From Streptomyces zhaozhouensis (GTDB lineage Bacteria; Actinomycetota; Actinomycetes; Streptomycetales; Streptomycetaceae), in NCBI RefSeq assembly GCF_900230195.1, contig NZ_OCNE01000008.1, positions 62,001 through 126,000 on the forward strand: 64,000 bases of DNA, given 5' to 3'. Below, in pieces: positions 1 to 7,992 of the stretch (its first letter is position 1; each line of letters starts with the position of its first letter). The translations under genes were made by a program, and so were the position numbers. The notes beneath the pieces were generated by a model. The model was given only the letters and a program-made list of their open reading frames with translations. It had not been told where the DNA came from and ran no database searches.

Positions 1-753
1 CAGGTCGATGCTCCAGGACAGGTAGAGACCGATGAGGGCCGAGGCGCCGCCGACGAGGGGCGCGAGCAGCATCATCAGGCCCAGTCGGTCGGTCAGGAGC
101 CGTGCCGTGGCGGCGGGGGTGACGAGGAGCGCGAGAACCAGGATGTTGCCGATGGTCTGCACGGAGATGACCACGGCGATCGAGACCATGATGTAGAGGG
201 CCAGGTCGAGGGCGAAGACGGGAAGGCCCAGGGCGCGGGCGGACTCCCGGTCGAGGGTGACGGCGACGAACTCCTTGTGGAAGAGGAAGGCGACCAGGAG
301 CAGACCGACGGTGGAGACGCCCACCACGATCAGGTCCTCGTCGGGGATGCCGGTGATGGAGCCGAAGAGGAACTGCTGGAGTGAGCCGGAGTAGCCGGGG
401 GAGCGGCTGATGATCACGATGCCGAGCGCGAAGGCGGCGACGAAGAAGACACCGATCACGCTGTCCTCGCGCAGGCGTCGGTTCTGGGCGAAGACCGCGA
501 CGGCGACGGCGGTGAGGACGCCGGCTACCGCGCCGCCGAGGACGAGGTTGCCTTGGACCACGAAGGCGACGGCGAGCCCCGGGAAGACCGCGTGGGCGAC
601 GGCGTCGCCGATGAAGGCCATGCCGCGCAGGACGACGTAGCAGCCGATGACGCCACAGACGGCCGAGGAGAGCAACGCGACGAAGAGCGCTTTGGGGAGG
701 AAGGTGAGCGCCGGGTTGAAGAGGTCGGCGACGAACTCCTGCGGGGTGAGCAT
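1..753 (-). CDS. Metal ABC transporter permease (ABC-3 family), partial at window edge
   Basis: Integral membrane subunit of a zinc/manganese-type ABC importer. The 251 visible residues begin MLTPQEFVADLFNPAL and contain at least seven hydrophobic segments. They include the ABC-3 hallmarks CGVIGCYVVLRGMAFIGDAV and SIAVVISVQTIGNILVLALL, so the family call is firm. The C-terminus lies beyond base 1. The start ATG (753-751) overlaps the ATPase stop codon as TGATG, so the two are translationally coupled. It is the last visible gene of the anchored-repeat metal operon and presumably passes the metal delivered by the lipoprotein at 2538-4103. Metal specificity cannot be read from the permease; zinc is inferred from the upstream Zur-like box. 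Confidence 0.9.
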   Translation of the reverse strand, partial: MLTPQEFVADLFNPALTFLPKALFVALLSSAVCGVIGCYVVLRGMAFIGDAVAHAVFPGLAVAFVVQGNLVLGGAVAGVLTAVAVAVFAQNRRLREDSVIGVFFVAAFALGIVIISRSPGYSGSLQQFLFGSITGIPDEDLIVVGVSTVGLLLVAFLFHKEFVAVTLDRESARALGLPVFALDLALYIMVSIAVVISVQTIGNILVLALLVTPAATARLLTDRLGLMMLLAPLVGGASALIGLYLSWSIDL

Positions 754-1496
754 CACGCGACTCCCAGGGCGGCCAGCAGAGGGCTGCCACGGCGAATACC
801 GAAGGCGCGCCGCCACAGCTCGGCGTCGCGCAGCTCCTCGGGCGCGCCGGTGGCGATCACGGTCTGGTTGACCAGAGTGAGGCTGCCGCAGGTGTGCATG
901 GCTCCTGTCAGGTCGTGGGTGGTCATCAGCACCGCCTTGTTCTCCCGGCTCAGTTCGGTGAACAGGTCGGTCAACAGTTCCTGGGTGGGAACGTCCAGGC
1001 CGGTGAACGGCTCGTCCAGCAGCAGCACGCTGGGCCGCAGGGCCAACGCGCGGGCGACCAGGACGCGTTGGCGCTGACCGCCGGAGAGCTGGCCGACGGG
1101 GCGGTCGGCCAGTCCGGTCATGCCCACCCGCGCCAGCGCCGCCCCCGCCGCCCGGTAGTCGGCCACCCCCGGACGGCGCAGCCAACCGACGCGCCGCACG
1201 CGCCCGGAGAGCACCGCGTCGGCGACGTTGATGGGGAAGTCCCAAGCGAACTCGTGACGTTGCGGCACGTAGCCGACGCGCCGGCGGACGCGGCCGAGGG
1301 GCTCGTCCTCGACACGGATGGTGCCGGAGGCGGGGCGCACGAGACCCAGCACCGTGCGCAGCAGGGTGGTCTTGCCGGCGCCGTTGGGTCCTATCAGTCC
1401 CATGAACTCGCCGGCGGCCACGGTGAGGTCCACCTCGCGCAGCACCGGTCTTTCGCCGAGGACCACGTTCAGGCCCCGCACGGTCAGCGCGCTCAT
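753..1496 (-). CDS. Metal ABC transporter ATP-binding protein, anchored-repeat type
   Basis: Cytoplasmic ATPase (247 aa) that powers the permease encoded just downstream. Walker A is GPNGAGKT (about residues 37-44), the Q-loop is GYVPQRHEFAWDFPINV, the signature is LSGGQRQRV, Walker B is SVLLLDEPFTGLD and the switch His is in TTHDL. Length and layout match ZnuC/AztA-type metal ATPases, and the neighbours match the actinobacterial anchored-repeat ABC transporter set. The start ATG overlaps the stop of the upstream surface-protein gene by 4 bases (ATGA at 1493-1496), and its own stop overlaps the permease start. Expression therefore appears tightly coupled across three genes. Confidence 0.93.
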   Translation of the reverse strand: MSALTVRGLNVVLGERPVLREVDLTVAAGEFMGLIGPNGAGKTTLLRTVLGLVRPASGTIRVEDEPLGRVRRRVGYVPQRHEFAWDFPINVADAVLSGRVRRVGWLRRPGVADYRAAGAALARVGMTGLADRPVGQLSGGQRQRVLVARALALRPSVLLLDEPFTGLDVPTQELLTDLFTELSRENKAVLMTTHDLTGAMHTCGSLTLVNQTVIATGAPEELRDAELWRRAFGIRRGSPLLAALGVA

Positions 1497-2503
1497 GACG
1501 CCTTCTCGTCCGAGGCGGCGGCGATCCTGCGGGCGCGCCGGCCACGCACGGTCACCGTCACGACGGCCGCTGCCAGGGCCACGGCGACCGCGCCGACGAC
1601 GGCGAGGACGGCCGGCACGGACGAGCCCTCGTCCGCGGTCCCGGTCTCGTCGGAGGACGACCGGTCCTCGGCGTTCTCGTCGCCCGGCGGTTCCTGCGAC
1701 GCCGGGGAAGCCTGGTCGAGTTCGGCGGCGAACGCCTCGTCCAGGTCGGTGCCCTCGCCGACGGCGAAGCGCAGCGGCGCCCGGTCCGAGACCGTCTCAC
1801 CGGTGATCAGGTCGGCTGAGACCTCGAAGTCCACGACGTAGACGCCGGGTTCGGTGAAGACCCAGTTGGCGTGCGTGTGGGTGTTGAGGTCCACCCACAG
1901 TTCCTGGGGGCCCGGTTCGTCGCCGTCCCAGAGCACCTCGGGCGCGCCGAGGTCGCCGTTCTGGAGGAAGACCGCGAGATGACCCGGGCCCTCCATGCCG
2001 TGCATGGTCAGCGTCACGCCCCGGTTCACCCGCTCCATGACCTCCGGGTCCTGCGTGTTCCAGCCCAGCCAGACCACCTCGGGCGCCTGGGTCTGTGGAA
2101 TGACGTGGACGTCGCTGCCGGGCTCGGCGTCCAGGAAGGCGAAGTCCGGGTTGTCGGGCGCCTGTTGGACAGCGGCGTCCACGACGCGGGTCACCACGTC
2201 GGTCAGTCCCCGCCACACGGGCGGGGACTGGGAGTCGTCCCGGCCCTGGATGTGCCACTCGCCGTCGACGAACCGCGGGCCGATGTCGACATGGCCGATG
2301 TCGAGGACCGCCTCGCCCCGGACGTTCTCCTCCTCGGGGGCGACGGTCTGCTCCAGGTCGCCGTCCTCGTCGGCGTGGGCGGCCGCGGCGGGCAGCAGCA
2401 GGACCAGGGGAGCGGCCGCCAGGGCCGCGAGGGGAGAGGCCCAACGGGCTCGTGGCGGTGCGGGCCGCCGGTAAGGGACGCCGGCCGCGGGGAGTTGGGG
2501 CAT
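1493..2503 (-). CDS. Membrane-tethered anchored-repeat (choice-of-anchor M type) surface protein
   Basis: Predicted exported protein of 336 aa: an N-terminal signal segment (LAALAAAPLVLLLPAAAAHA, cleaved near residue 44), one actinobacterial surface repeat (about residues 60-250), an acidic Ser/Glu-rich stalk, one C-terminal membrane helix (VPAVLAVVGAVAVALAA) and a basic tail. The repeat carries the signatures AVLDIGHVDIG, VVWLGWNTQ, EGPGHLAVF and NTHTHANWVFTEPGVY that recur in the two upstream proteins. The His pairs make it a plausible metal-handling domain, but that is inference. Unlike the 4214-6205 protein it lacks an LPxTG-like motif and seems held by its membrane helix. It sits between the binding lipoprotein and the ATPase in the operon. 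Confidence 0.85.
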   Translation of the reverse strand: MPQLPAAGVPYRRPAPPRARWASPLAALAAAPLVLLLPAAAAHADEDGDLEQTVAPEEENVRGEAVLDIGHVDIGPRFVDGEWHIQGRDDSQSPPVWRGLTDVVTRVVDAAVQQAPDNPDFAFLDAEPGSDVHVIPQTQAPEVVWLGWNTQDPEVMERVNRGVTLTMHGMEGPGHLAVFLQNGDLGAPEVLWDGDEPGPQELWVDLNTHTHANWVFTEPGVYVVDFEVSADLITGETVSDRAPLRFAVGEGTDLDEAFAAELDQASPASQEPPGDENAEDRSSSDETGTADEGSSVPAVLAVVGAVAVALAAAVVTVTVRGRRARRIAAASDEKAS

Positions 2504-2537
2504 CGGGATTCCTTGGGGGTGAGGGCGCTGAGTGCGC

Positions 2538-4103
2538 TCAGCCGAGGCACTCGCGCAGCGAGTCGGCGTTGGCGCGCATCATCGCGGCGTAGGTGGTGAC
2601 CTCTTCGTCGAAGGCGTCGCCGTAGATCTCGCACACCGCCACGTCCCGCTCCTCGGCTATCTGGAGGAGGGTGCTGGAGCGGCTGCGGAGGTTGGGTTCC
2701 AGGAAGACGGCGGGCACCGAGAGGTTGTCTATGGTCTCGCCGAGCCGTCGGCGTTCGGCCAGGCTGGGTTCGGTGGCGGGATTGGGGGTGACGAAGCCGG
2801 CGATGTCCAGGCCGTAGGCGTCGCCCAGGTAGCCGAACGCGTCGTGGGTGGTGACCAGGTGGCGGCGCGAGGCGGGGATCTCGGCCACGGTCTCGGTGAC
2901 ATACGCGTCGACGTCCTCCAACTCCCGCAGGTAGTCGGAGGCGTTGGCGCGGTACTCGGCGGCGTGCGCGGGATCGATCTCGATCAGGGTGTCCCGGATG
3001 ATCTTGACGTAGGCCATCGCGTTCCGGACGTTCTGCCACAGGTGGGGGTCGATCTCGCCGTGCACATGGCGGCCCAGGACGGCCTGTGGCAGTTGGTGGA
3101 TCTCCGTGCCGGCGCGCCCCAGCATCCGGAAGGCGGGGTCTCCCGGCACCTCCGTGAGCGCCTTGTTGGGCACCTCGACCACCGTCTCGGCGGGGGCGTG
3201 GACCTCCTGGTGTCCGTGGTCGCCCTCGGGGTCCGCGTACAGGTGGAGGCCCTCGGAGTCGAGGTCCACCGCGACATCGGCGTGCCCGCTGTCGAGCACC
3301 GTGGCGCTCTCCATGCCGGGCACGGCGTGGGGATCGACGCCGACGGCGAAGGTGACCGTGGTCTCGCCGAGCGGCACGGGCCGGGTCTGCGGAGTGGGTA
3401 CGGCCTCTGCCTCCATGTCCAGTCGGTAGACGCCGGGTTCGGTGAAGGCCCAGCTCATGTGGGTGTGGGCGTCCGGCGGCAGCAGCGCGGTGTCCGCCTC
3501 GTAGCCGTCGCCCGCGTCGAAGCCGTCGGAGGAGTCGAAGAAGACCGTCGGCTCGCCGAAGGTCTCCGTCAGATAGCCGATCAGCTCCCCGGGGCCTTCC
3601 AGCCCGGTGGCCTTCAGCCGCACCTCGGAGGATCGGGTGGCCCCGAGCTCCTCCCCGGTGCCGCGTACGCGCAGGCCCAGCCAGATGGTGTCGAGGTTGA
3701 CGTTCTCCACCAGCGGAATGATCTCGGCCGCGTACTTGGTCGCGCGCTCGGCGAGCGAGATGTTGGGAACACCGTCCGGGAGGTTGGCGTCCAGCGCCCG
3801 GATCAGGTTCTGCTCCTCCAGCATCAGGTAGTTGCTGAACGCGGCGTCCGCGTAGACGATGTCACGCACGTCCCGCAGCGTCGGCTCGTGAGAGTGCGGG
3901 TCCCCGCCCTCCGGGACCAGGGACTCGACATCGACCAGGTCGCCGCCGACCCGGCCCGCCAGGTCGGCCAGGATGCCTGTGGTGGTGACCACGGACAGCC
4001 GCCCGTCGTCCGGCGGGGTGGCCAACCCACCGCAGCCGCCGACCGTCAGGGCCAGCGCCGCGACGACGGCCAGTGTGCGCGGCGTGCCGCTCTTCCGCCT
4101 CAT
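2538..4103 (-). CDS. Metal-binding lipoprotein (ZnuA-like) with inserted surface repeat
   Basis: Extracytoplasmic solute-binding component, 521 aa. Start ATG at 4103 was chosen because AGAAGGA lies upstream and the signal segment RTLAVVAALALTVGGCGG with a lipobox Cys follows at once. The ZnuA-type fold is split. Its N-half (about 30-125) has VVTTTGILADL and the His ligand in GGDPHSHEPTLRDV. Its C-half (about 325-521) has EIDPHLWQNVRNAM, TTHDAFGYLG and VFLEPN. About 190 residues between them are related to the surface repeats of the neighbouring proteins (IWLGLRV, GPGELIGY, HTHMSWAFTEPGVY, TVLDSGHADV). This is the layout of anchored-repeat ABC substrate-binding proteins. It most likely collects zinc for the ATPase and permease encoded downstream. 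Confidence 0.9.
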   Translation of the reverse strand: MRRKSGTPRTLAVVAALALTVGGCGGLATPPDDGRLSVVTTTGILADLAGRVGGDLVDVESLVPEGGDPHSHEPTLRDVRDIVYADAAFSNYLMLEEQNLIRALDANLPDGVPNISLAERATKYAAEIIPLVENVNLDTIWLGLRVRGTGEELGATRSSEVRLKATGLEGPGELIGYLTETFGEPTVFFDSSDGFDAGDGYEADTALLPPDAHTHMSWAFTEPGVYRLDMEAEAVPTPQTRPVPLGETTVTFAVGVDPHAVPGMESATVLDSGHADVAVDLDSEGLHLYADPEGDHGHQEVHAPAETVVEVPNKALTEVPGDPAFRMLGRAGTEIHQLPQAVLGRHVHGEIDPHLWQNVRNAMAYVKIIRDTLIEIDPAHAAEYRANASDYLRELEDVDAYVTETVAEIPASRRHLVTTHDAFGYLGDAYGLDIAGFVTPNPATEPSLAERRRLGETIDNLSVPAVFLEPNLRSRSSTLLQIAEERDVAVCEIYGDAFDEEVTTYAAMMRANADSLRECLG

Positions 4104-4213
4104 CGGCTTCGGGGTCCTTCTGCTTGGTTCGGAGAACACCGGCTCGGTGCGGGGACCCGCCGGTGGGGCGGAGCGGTCACAGCGGCTCCACCCCACCGGC
4201 TGCGCGTCGCGCC

Positions 4214-6205
4214 TCAGGCGCGTGCCGCCAGGCGTCGTCGGGCGATCACGAACGCCGCTCCCCCGGAGGCGAGCAGTGCCACGCTGGCCCCGATCACCCA
4301 CGACGGGGAGAGATCGCTGCCGGTGCTGGCCAGGTTGCCGCCACCGCTGAGCTGGTCGTCGGACAGCTCGCAGTCCTCACCGTCGGCGGTCTGACCCACG
4401 GTCACCGACTCGGTGGTCGTTCCGCCCCGCGTCGCGAGGCCGTCGGGAGCGTCCCCGACTGCGAAGGTGTAGGTGGCGGGGTCGCTGGTGAGCGTGTCGC
4501 CGTTGTCGGGGTTGGTGGCGGTGGCCTCGGCGGTGAGGGTGTAGGTGCCGGCCTCGGCGAAGGTCCACTGCGCGTGGGTGTGCGCCGGGGTCTCCTCCCT
4601 GAGGGTGCCGGGCAGTTCGTAGCCGCCCCCCTCGAGGATCGGGACGGCACCGCCGAAGGTGTTGGTGGTGTAGAGGAAGACCTCCCCGGGGCCGTTCACC
4701 GAGGTGATGTCGATCTCGACGTCGGTGTAGCCGCTGCCGGCCGTTCCGTTGGTGTCCCAGCCGGGCCAGATCAGGTTCGGGTCCTGGGTCAACGGCAGCA
4801 GGTAACCGGCCGGTGCGCCCGGGTACCCCTCGGGGATGTCCTCGGTGAGAGCCTCGGGCTTGACGTGCAGGACCACGTCTTCCGGGGAGTGGGTGACATG
4901 GCTCCCCGTCACGTCCTCCTTGAGGTTGAGGATCAGGTCCCCACCCTCGGTCAGGACGTGGAACGCGTCGATGTGCCCGTGGTCGAGCACCAGCGCCTCA
5001 CTCGGCTCCGCCGGGACCTCGCGCTCCTCCTCCACGGGGAAGCACTGCGGCTCGGCATCCCCGCCGGTGGAACCAGCGGCCGACGAAGCTCCGCTCGTCG
5101 TCCCGCCGTCAGACCCGGACCCGCCGGCTTCGCCGTCGCTGTCACCGCCTGTGTCACCGCCGGTGGAACCGCCGGCGCCGGTGCCCCCGGCGTCACCCCC
5201 CGAGCCGCCGGAGTGCTCGCCCGAGCCGCCGGACTTGCCCCCGGTGCCACCGGAGTCGTCGTGGTCGTCGACGTGAATGGTCACCGGTTCGGACGCGGCG
5301 ACCACCTCGTGGTCGTCTCCGAGGAGTTCGGCCCGCACCTGCTGACCGTCCAGCTCGGCCGTGCCCGAGTAGCGGTCGCCCTCGCCGCCTTCCGCGGCCT
5401 CCCACTCGGCGGAGGAGGACTCCCTGGTGTACCAGTGGTAGTGGTCCAGCTCCGTGGCCACGTTCGGTACGGCCGTCAACTCCACCGCGCCACCGGTGTG
5501 GTAGTGGTCCGCCAGCCCCTCGATCGACAGGCTGTCCGGGGCCGGGGCCGGCTCCTCCTGCTCGCCGACCGTGAAGGTGTAGGTGGCGGGGTCGCTGGTG
5601 AGCGTGTCGCCGTTGTCGGGGTTGGTGGCGGTGGCCTGGGCGGTGAGGGTGTAGGTGCCGGCCTCGGCGAAGGTCCACTGCGCGTGGGTGTGCGCCGGGG
5701 TCTCCTCCCTGAGGGTGCCGGGCAGTTCGTAGCCGCCGTCCTCCAGCAGCGAGGTGACCGTGCCGAACCCGGTCAGCGTGTAGAGGAAGACCTCCCCGGG
5801 GCCGTTCACCGAGGTGATGTCGATCTCGACGTCGGTGTGGCCGCTGCCGGCCGTCGCGTTGGTGTCCCAGCCGGGCCAGATCAGGTTCGGGTCCTGGGTC
5901 AACGGCAGCACGTACCCGGCCGGCGAGCCCGGATACTGCTCCGGGATGTCGGCTATCCAGGCGTCCTCCTTCACGTGCAGCAGCACGTCCTCGGGGGCGT
6001 GCCGGGCATGGGAACCGGTCACGTCCTCGGCGAGGTCGAGAACCAACTCGTCGTTCTCGACGGCCACATGGAAGGCGTCGATGTGACCATGGTCCAGAAC
6101 CAGCGGATCGGCCGCCTGGGCGGTGCCCATGGTGCCGACGGCCAACGCCGTGGCCACCAGGCCCGCCACGGCGTGCCCCCATCTCGGTCCCGTACGGGTG
6201 TTCAT
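4214..6205 (-). CDS. Sortase-anchored surface protein with two metal-system repeats
   Basis: Predicted wall protein of 663 aa and first gene of the operon. Start ATG at 6205 follows AGAAGGAG and opens a clean signal peptide (VAGLVATALAVGTMGTAQA). Order: repeat 1 (about 32-215, VLDHGHIDAFHV to TYTFTVGE), an Ig-like segment (about 220-335), a long Gly/Ser/Asp linker, repeat 2 (about 410-600), then a sorting region: LASTG, a hydrophobic stretch and RRRLAARA. LAxTG is the motif recognised by class E sortases of Streptomyces. Both repeats carry GSHxxHxPED and AHTHAQWTFAEAGTY, which are rich in His. The likely role is binding metal at the wall and handing it inwards; that is inferred from context. 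The repeats are nearly identical at the DNA level. Confidence 0.87.
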   Translation of the reverse strand: MNTRTGPRWGHAVAGLVATALAVGTMGTAQAADPLVLDHGHIDAFHVAVENDELVLDLAEDVTGSHARHAPEDVLLHVKEDAWIADIPEQYPGSPAGYVLPLTQDPNLIWPGWDTNATAGSGHTDVEIDITSVNGPGEVFLYTLTGFGTVTSLLEDGGYELPGTLREETPAHTHAQWTFAEAGTYTLTAQATATNPDNGDTLTSDPATYTFTVGEQEEPAPAPDSLSIEGLADHYHTGGAVELTAVPNVATELDHYHWYTRESSSAEWEAAEGGEGDRYSGTAELDGQQVRAELLGDDHEVVAASEPVTIHVDDHDDSGGTGGKSGGSGEHSGGSGGDAGGTGAGGSTGGDTGGDSDGEAGGSGSDGGTTSGASSAAGSTGGDAEPQCFPVEEEREVPAEPSEALVLDHGHIDAFHVLTEGGDLILNLKEDVTGSHVTHSPEDVVLHVKPEALTEDIPEGYPGAPAGYLLPLTQDPNLIWPGWDTNGTAGSGYTDVEIDITSVNGPGEVFLYTTNTFGGAVPILEGGGYELPGTLREETPAHTHAQWTFAEAGTYTLTAEATATNPDNGDTLTSDPATYTFAVGDAPDGLATRGGTTTESVTVGQTADGEDCELSDDQLSGGGNLASTGSDLSPSWVIGASVALLASGGAAFVIARRRLAARA
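4464..4627. repeat. Direct repeat copy 1 inside the surface-protein gene
   Basis: This 164-base block matches 5574-5737 with one visible mismatch (ctcggcg versus ctgggcg near 4530/5640), offset by exactly 1110 bases. It encodes the C-terminal part of repeat 2 of the wall protein. Matching blocks continue on the 3' side (for example around 4671-4730 and 5781-5840). Confidence 0.9.
5574..5737. repeat. Direct repeat copy 2 inside the surface-protein gene
   Basis: Partner of 4464-4627, encoding the C-terminal part of repeat 1. Near identity at the DNA level, synonymous positions included, indicates recent duplication or ongoing gene conversion, not just protein-level constraint. Confidence 0.9.
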
Positions 6206-6371
6206 GTCGGTGTGGTGCTCCTTCTGTGGTCTGCCCCGGGGAGAGGCACATGAGGACGGGCGGTCTCGTGCGGACCGCCTGGGCGCCGACGCGTGCAACG
6301 CGCGTCGACCCGCGTGCGGGGATTTCGGACGACAGGTGTGCGGAGGCGAGAAAGGAAGGTGACGAGCCTAC

Positions 6372-6388
6372 GAAATGATAATCGTTCC
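6372..6388. promoter_or_regulatory. Zur-like operator upstream of the metal operon
   Basis: GAAATGATAATCGTTCC. The core AATGAT-A-ATCGTT is a 6-1-6 inverted repeat with one mismatch and resembles the Fur-family (Zur) boxes of actinobacteria. It is a locally A/T-rich island in very G+C-rich DNA, about 165 bases before the start of the surface-protein gene at 6205. Repression of the operon when zinc is plentiful is the expected role; Zur rather than Fur is inferred from the nature of the operon and the nearby S18 paralogue. Confidence 0.7.
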
Positions 6389-6667
6389 CATCAACCCCCC
6401 TGTCTCGGCGCCCGCCCGGTGTACGGCGACGGCCAAGGGGCGAGCGGCACCGGGGCTGTTCGGTCGCGGGACTGGAAAGAGCGAGATCGCAGGGGTGAGG
6501 GCCTTGCCCGACTTCCCCGGGGCGGGCCGGGGAGCTCGGCGCCGACTCGCATCGAATGTGTGGCACGTCACGAGGCGGCCCCGTCGTGCGCGGCTCCTCG
6601 CGCCCCCGCCGACCGCCGCAGTCGCCGGGACTCCCGAGCCCCCGGGGGTGTGGCCCCGCAAGCTCTG
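6389..6667. other. Non-coding spacer between Zur-like box and S18 remnant
   Basis: Nothing recognisable was found on either strand. The open frames here (such as minus 6368-6661) have no family signature, no ribosome binding site and no consistent codon bias. Other zinc-independent ribosomal protein paralogues (L28, L31, L33, S14) were looked for by eye and not found. Confidence 0.5.
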
Positions 6668-6955
6668 TCAGCGCGAGACCCGTGGCGTGGACGGATACGG
6701 CGGCAGGGCCGTCTCGCTGGCGTTCTCGCCGGCCCTGGCCATCGCGCGCCGCTGTCGGTCCGTCAGCCGGGGGACGCGACGGCCGCGGATCTTCCCCCGG
6801 TCGGAGACGCACCACCGCAGTGGGTTGGTGTCGCTGTCGTCGATAGCGGTGATGCCCGCCGCGGTCAGCGGATTGCGAAGGTGTCGAGCGCCTGTACGCG
6901 GGGCAGCGCCCCGGCGCCGGCCGAGCCTCACCCGCAGGAGAGCGGAAGGAACCAT
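6668..6955 (-). pseudogene. Degenerate paralogue of ribosomal protein bS18 (zinc-independent type)
   Basis: The frame from ATG 6955 reads, after a poorly conserved N-terminus, NPLTAAGITAIDDSDTNPLR, then WCVSDRGKIRGRRVPRLTDR and QRRAMARAGENASETALPPY. This is clearly bS18: compare the family core LLRKFISDRGKIRxRRVT and IKNAREMALLPY, quoted from memory. Conserved positions have changed (RKF to RWC, IKNAREMALLPY to GENASETALPPY), the N-terminal arm is poor and no ribosome binding site precedes any start. In Streptomyces, alternative S18 genes belong to the Zur regulon, which fits the Zur-like box about 280 bases downstream. It is probably decaying or already inactive; a highly divergent functional copy is not excluded. 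Confidence 0.65.
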
Positions 6956-7060
6956 GAATGAACACGCCAGGCCCCGGCCGCTCGTGGCGGGACGCGTTTC
7001 CTGACCGGCCGTGCCGACCGCGGCGGGGCGACCGGTCATCGGTGTGTTCGGGGACCGCTG

Positions 7061-7988
7061 TCAGGCCCCGGACCCCCGGAACACCGCTTCCAGCAGGTCC
7101 GTCGCGATCCCCAGCGCCCGCTCGTCGAAGTCGAAGCGGCGATGGTGGTGTGGTACGTCCACGCTGCGCGCCCCCACCATGAGGTAGGCGCCCACCCCGC
7201 CGGCCGCCTGCACCGTCGTGATCATCGAGTGCGCGTCGTCGCTGCCGCCCGCCGCGCTGGCCCGACCGAGGTACCGGGTGACCGCGGGAACGGTGGCGGC
7301 CGCCTCCTCGACGGCCCGGAGCGCGAGCGGGTCGGGCACGGAGGTGGCGGCCTGACCGTACCGAAGACTGTCGGCGGTGACCCCGTACATCCGCGCCGCG
7401 CCTTCGACGATGTCCCCCGCCCGCCGGTTGAGTTCGTCGAGCACCTCGTTGGCGCGGGCACGTACCTCGTAGGTCAGCTCCGCGTGCGCGGGGATGATGT
7501 TGGCGCCTCCTCCGGCCTGGAACGTTCCCACGTTGACCCGGGTGTCGGAGGTGGCGAAGCGGGTCATGCCGAGCAGCGCGAGCGTCGCCTGGGCGGCGGC
7601 GGCCAGGGCGTTGCGTCCCCGCTCCGGGGCCGCCGAGGCATGAGCCGCTTCGCCGGTGAACCGGGCCCGCCACCCGAAGGCCCCACACCGGGCCGGGGCG
7701 GTCGCCGACCAACTCTGCCACGACGCCGGTCCTCTCGGCGGCGAACCGCTCGACCAGTCGCGGATCGGCGCCCGCGGCGCGCGCCCGGCCGGCCCAGTGG
7801 GTGCGGTCCGCCTCGCTCGGGGGTTCCGGGACGGTGTCCATCCGTACGACCTCGGCGCCCAGTCGGTGGGGAACGGCACGGGCCCGCAGTTCCGTCACGA
7901 CGGTGGCCGCCGTGAGGTACTCCAGGAACCCCGGCTCCGCGTGCGCGTGCAGGCGCCGGCGCAGCTTCGTGAGTTCGTTGAGACGCAC
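7061..7988 (-). pseudogene. M20-family amidohydrolase, internally deleted and frameshifted
   Basis: The frame from ATG 7988 gives a good AbgA-like N-terminus (MRLNELTKLRRRLHAHAEPG, later GVVAELVGDRPGPVWGLRVA, about 105 residues). The C-terminal part follows in another frame (RFTGEAAHASAAPERGRNAL, VNVGTFQAGGGANIIPAHAE, GGSDDAHSMITTVQAAGG, HHHRRFDFDE; stop at 7061). The break is near 7675. About 170 residues that should lie between are missing, including the metal-binding ALP/HACGHD and PAEEG motifs of the family, so the product cannot be a working metallohydrolase. The remaining C-half is well preserved, which suggests recent loss. It starts only 4 bases after the stop of the RidA remnant, so the two were probably one operon. 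Confidence 0.85.
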
Positions 7989-7992
7989 GGAA

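Noticed and set aside
6953..7004. Short plus-strand frame MNEHARPRPLVAGRVS after AGGAGAGCGGAAGGAACC
   Set aside because: It has a good ribosome-binding-site-like sequence but only 16 codons, no downstream gene on the same strand and no known leader-peptide motif; it may be chance.
5193..7988. 931-residue minus-strand frame crossing the operon promoter
   Set aside because: Only its first about 105 residues are real (the M20 remnant); the remainder is out-of-frame sequence of the wall protein and spacer.
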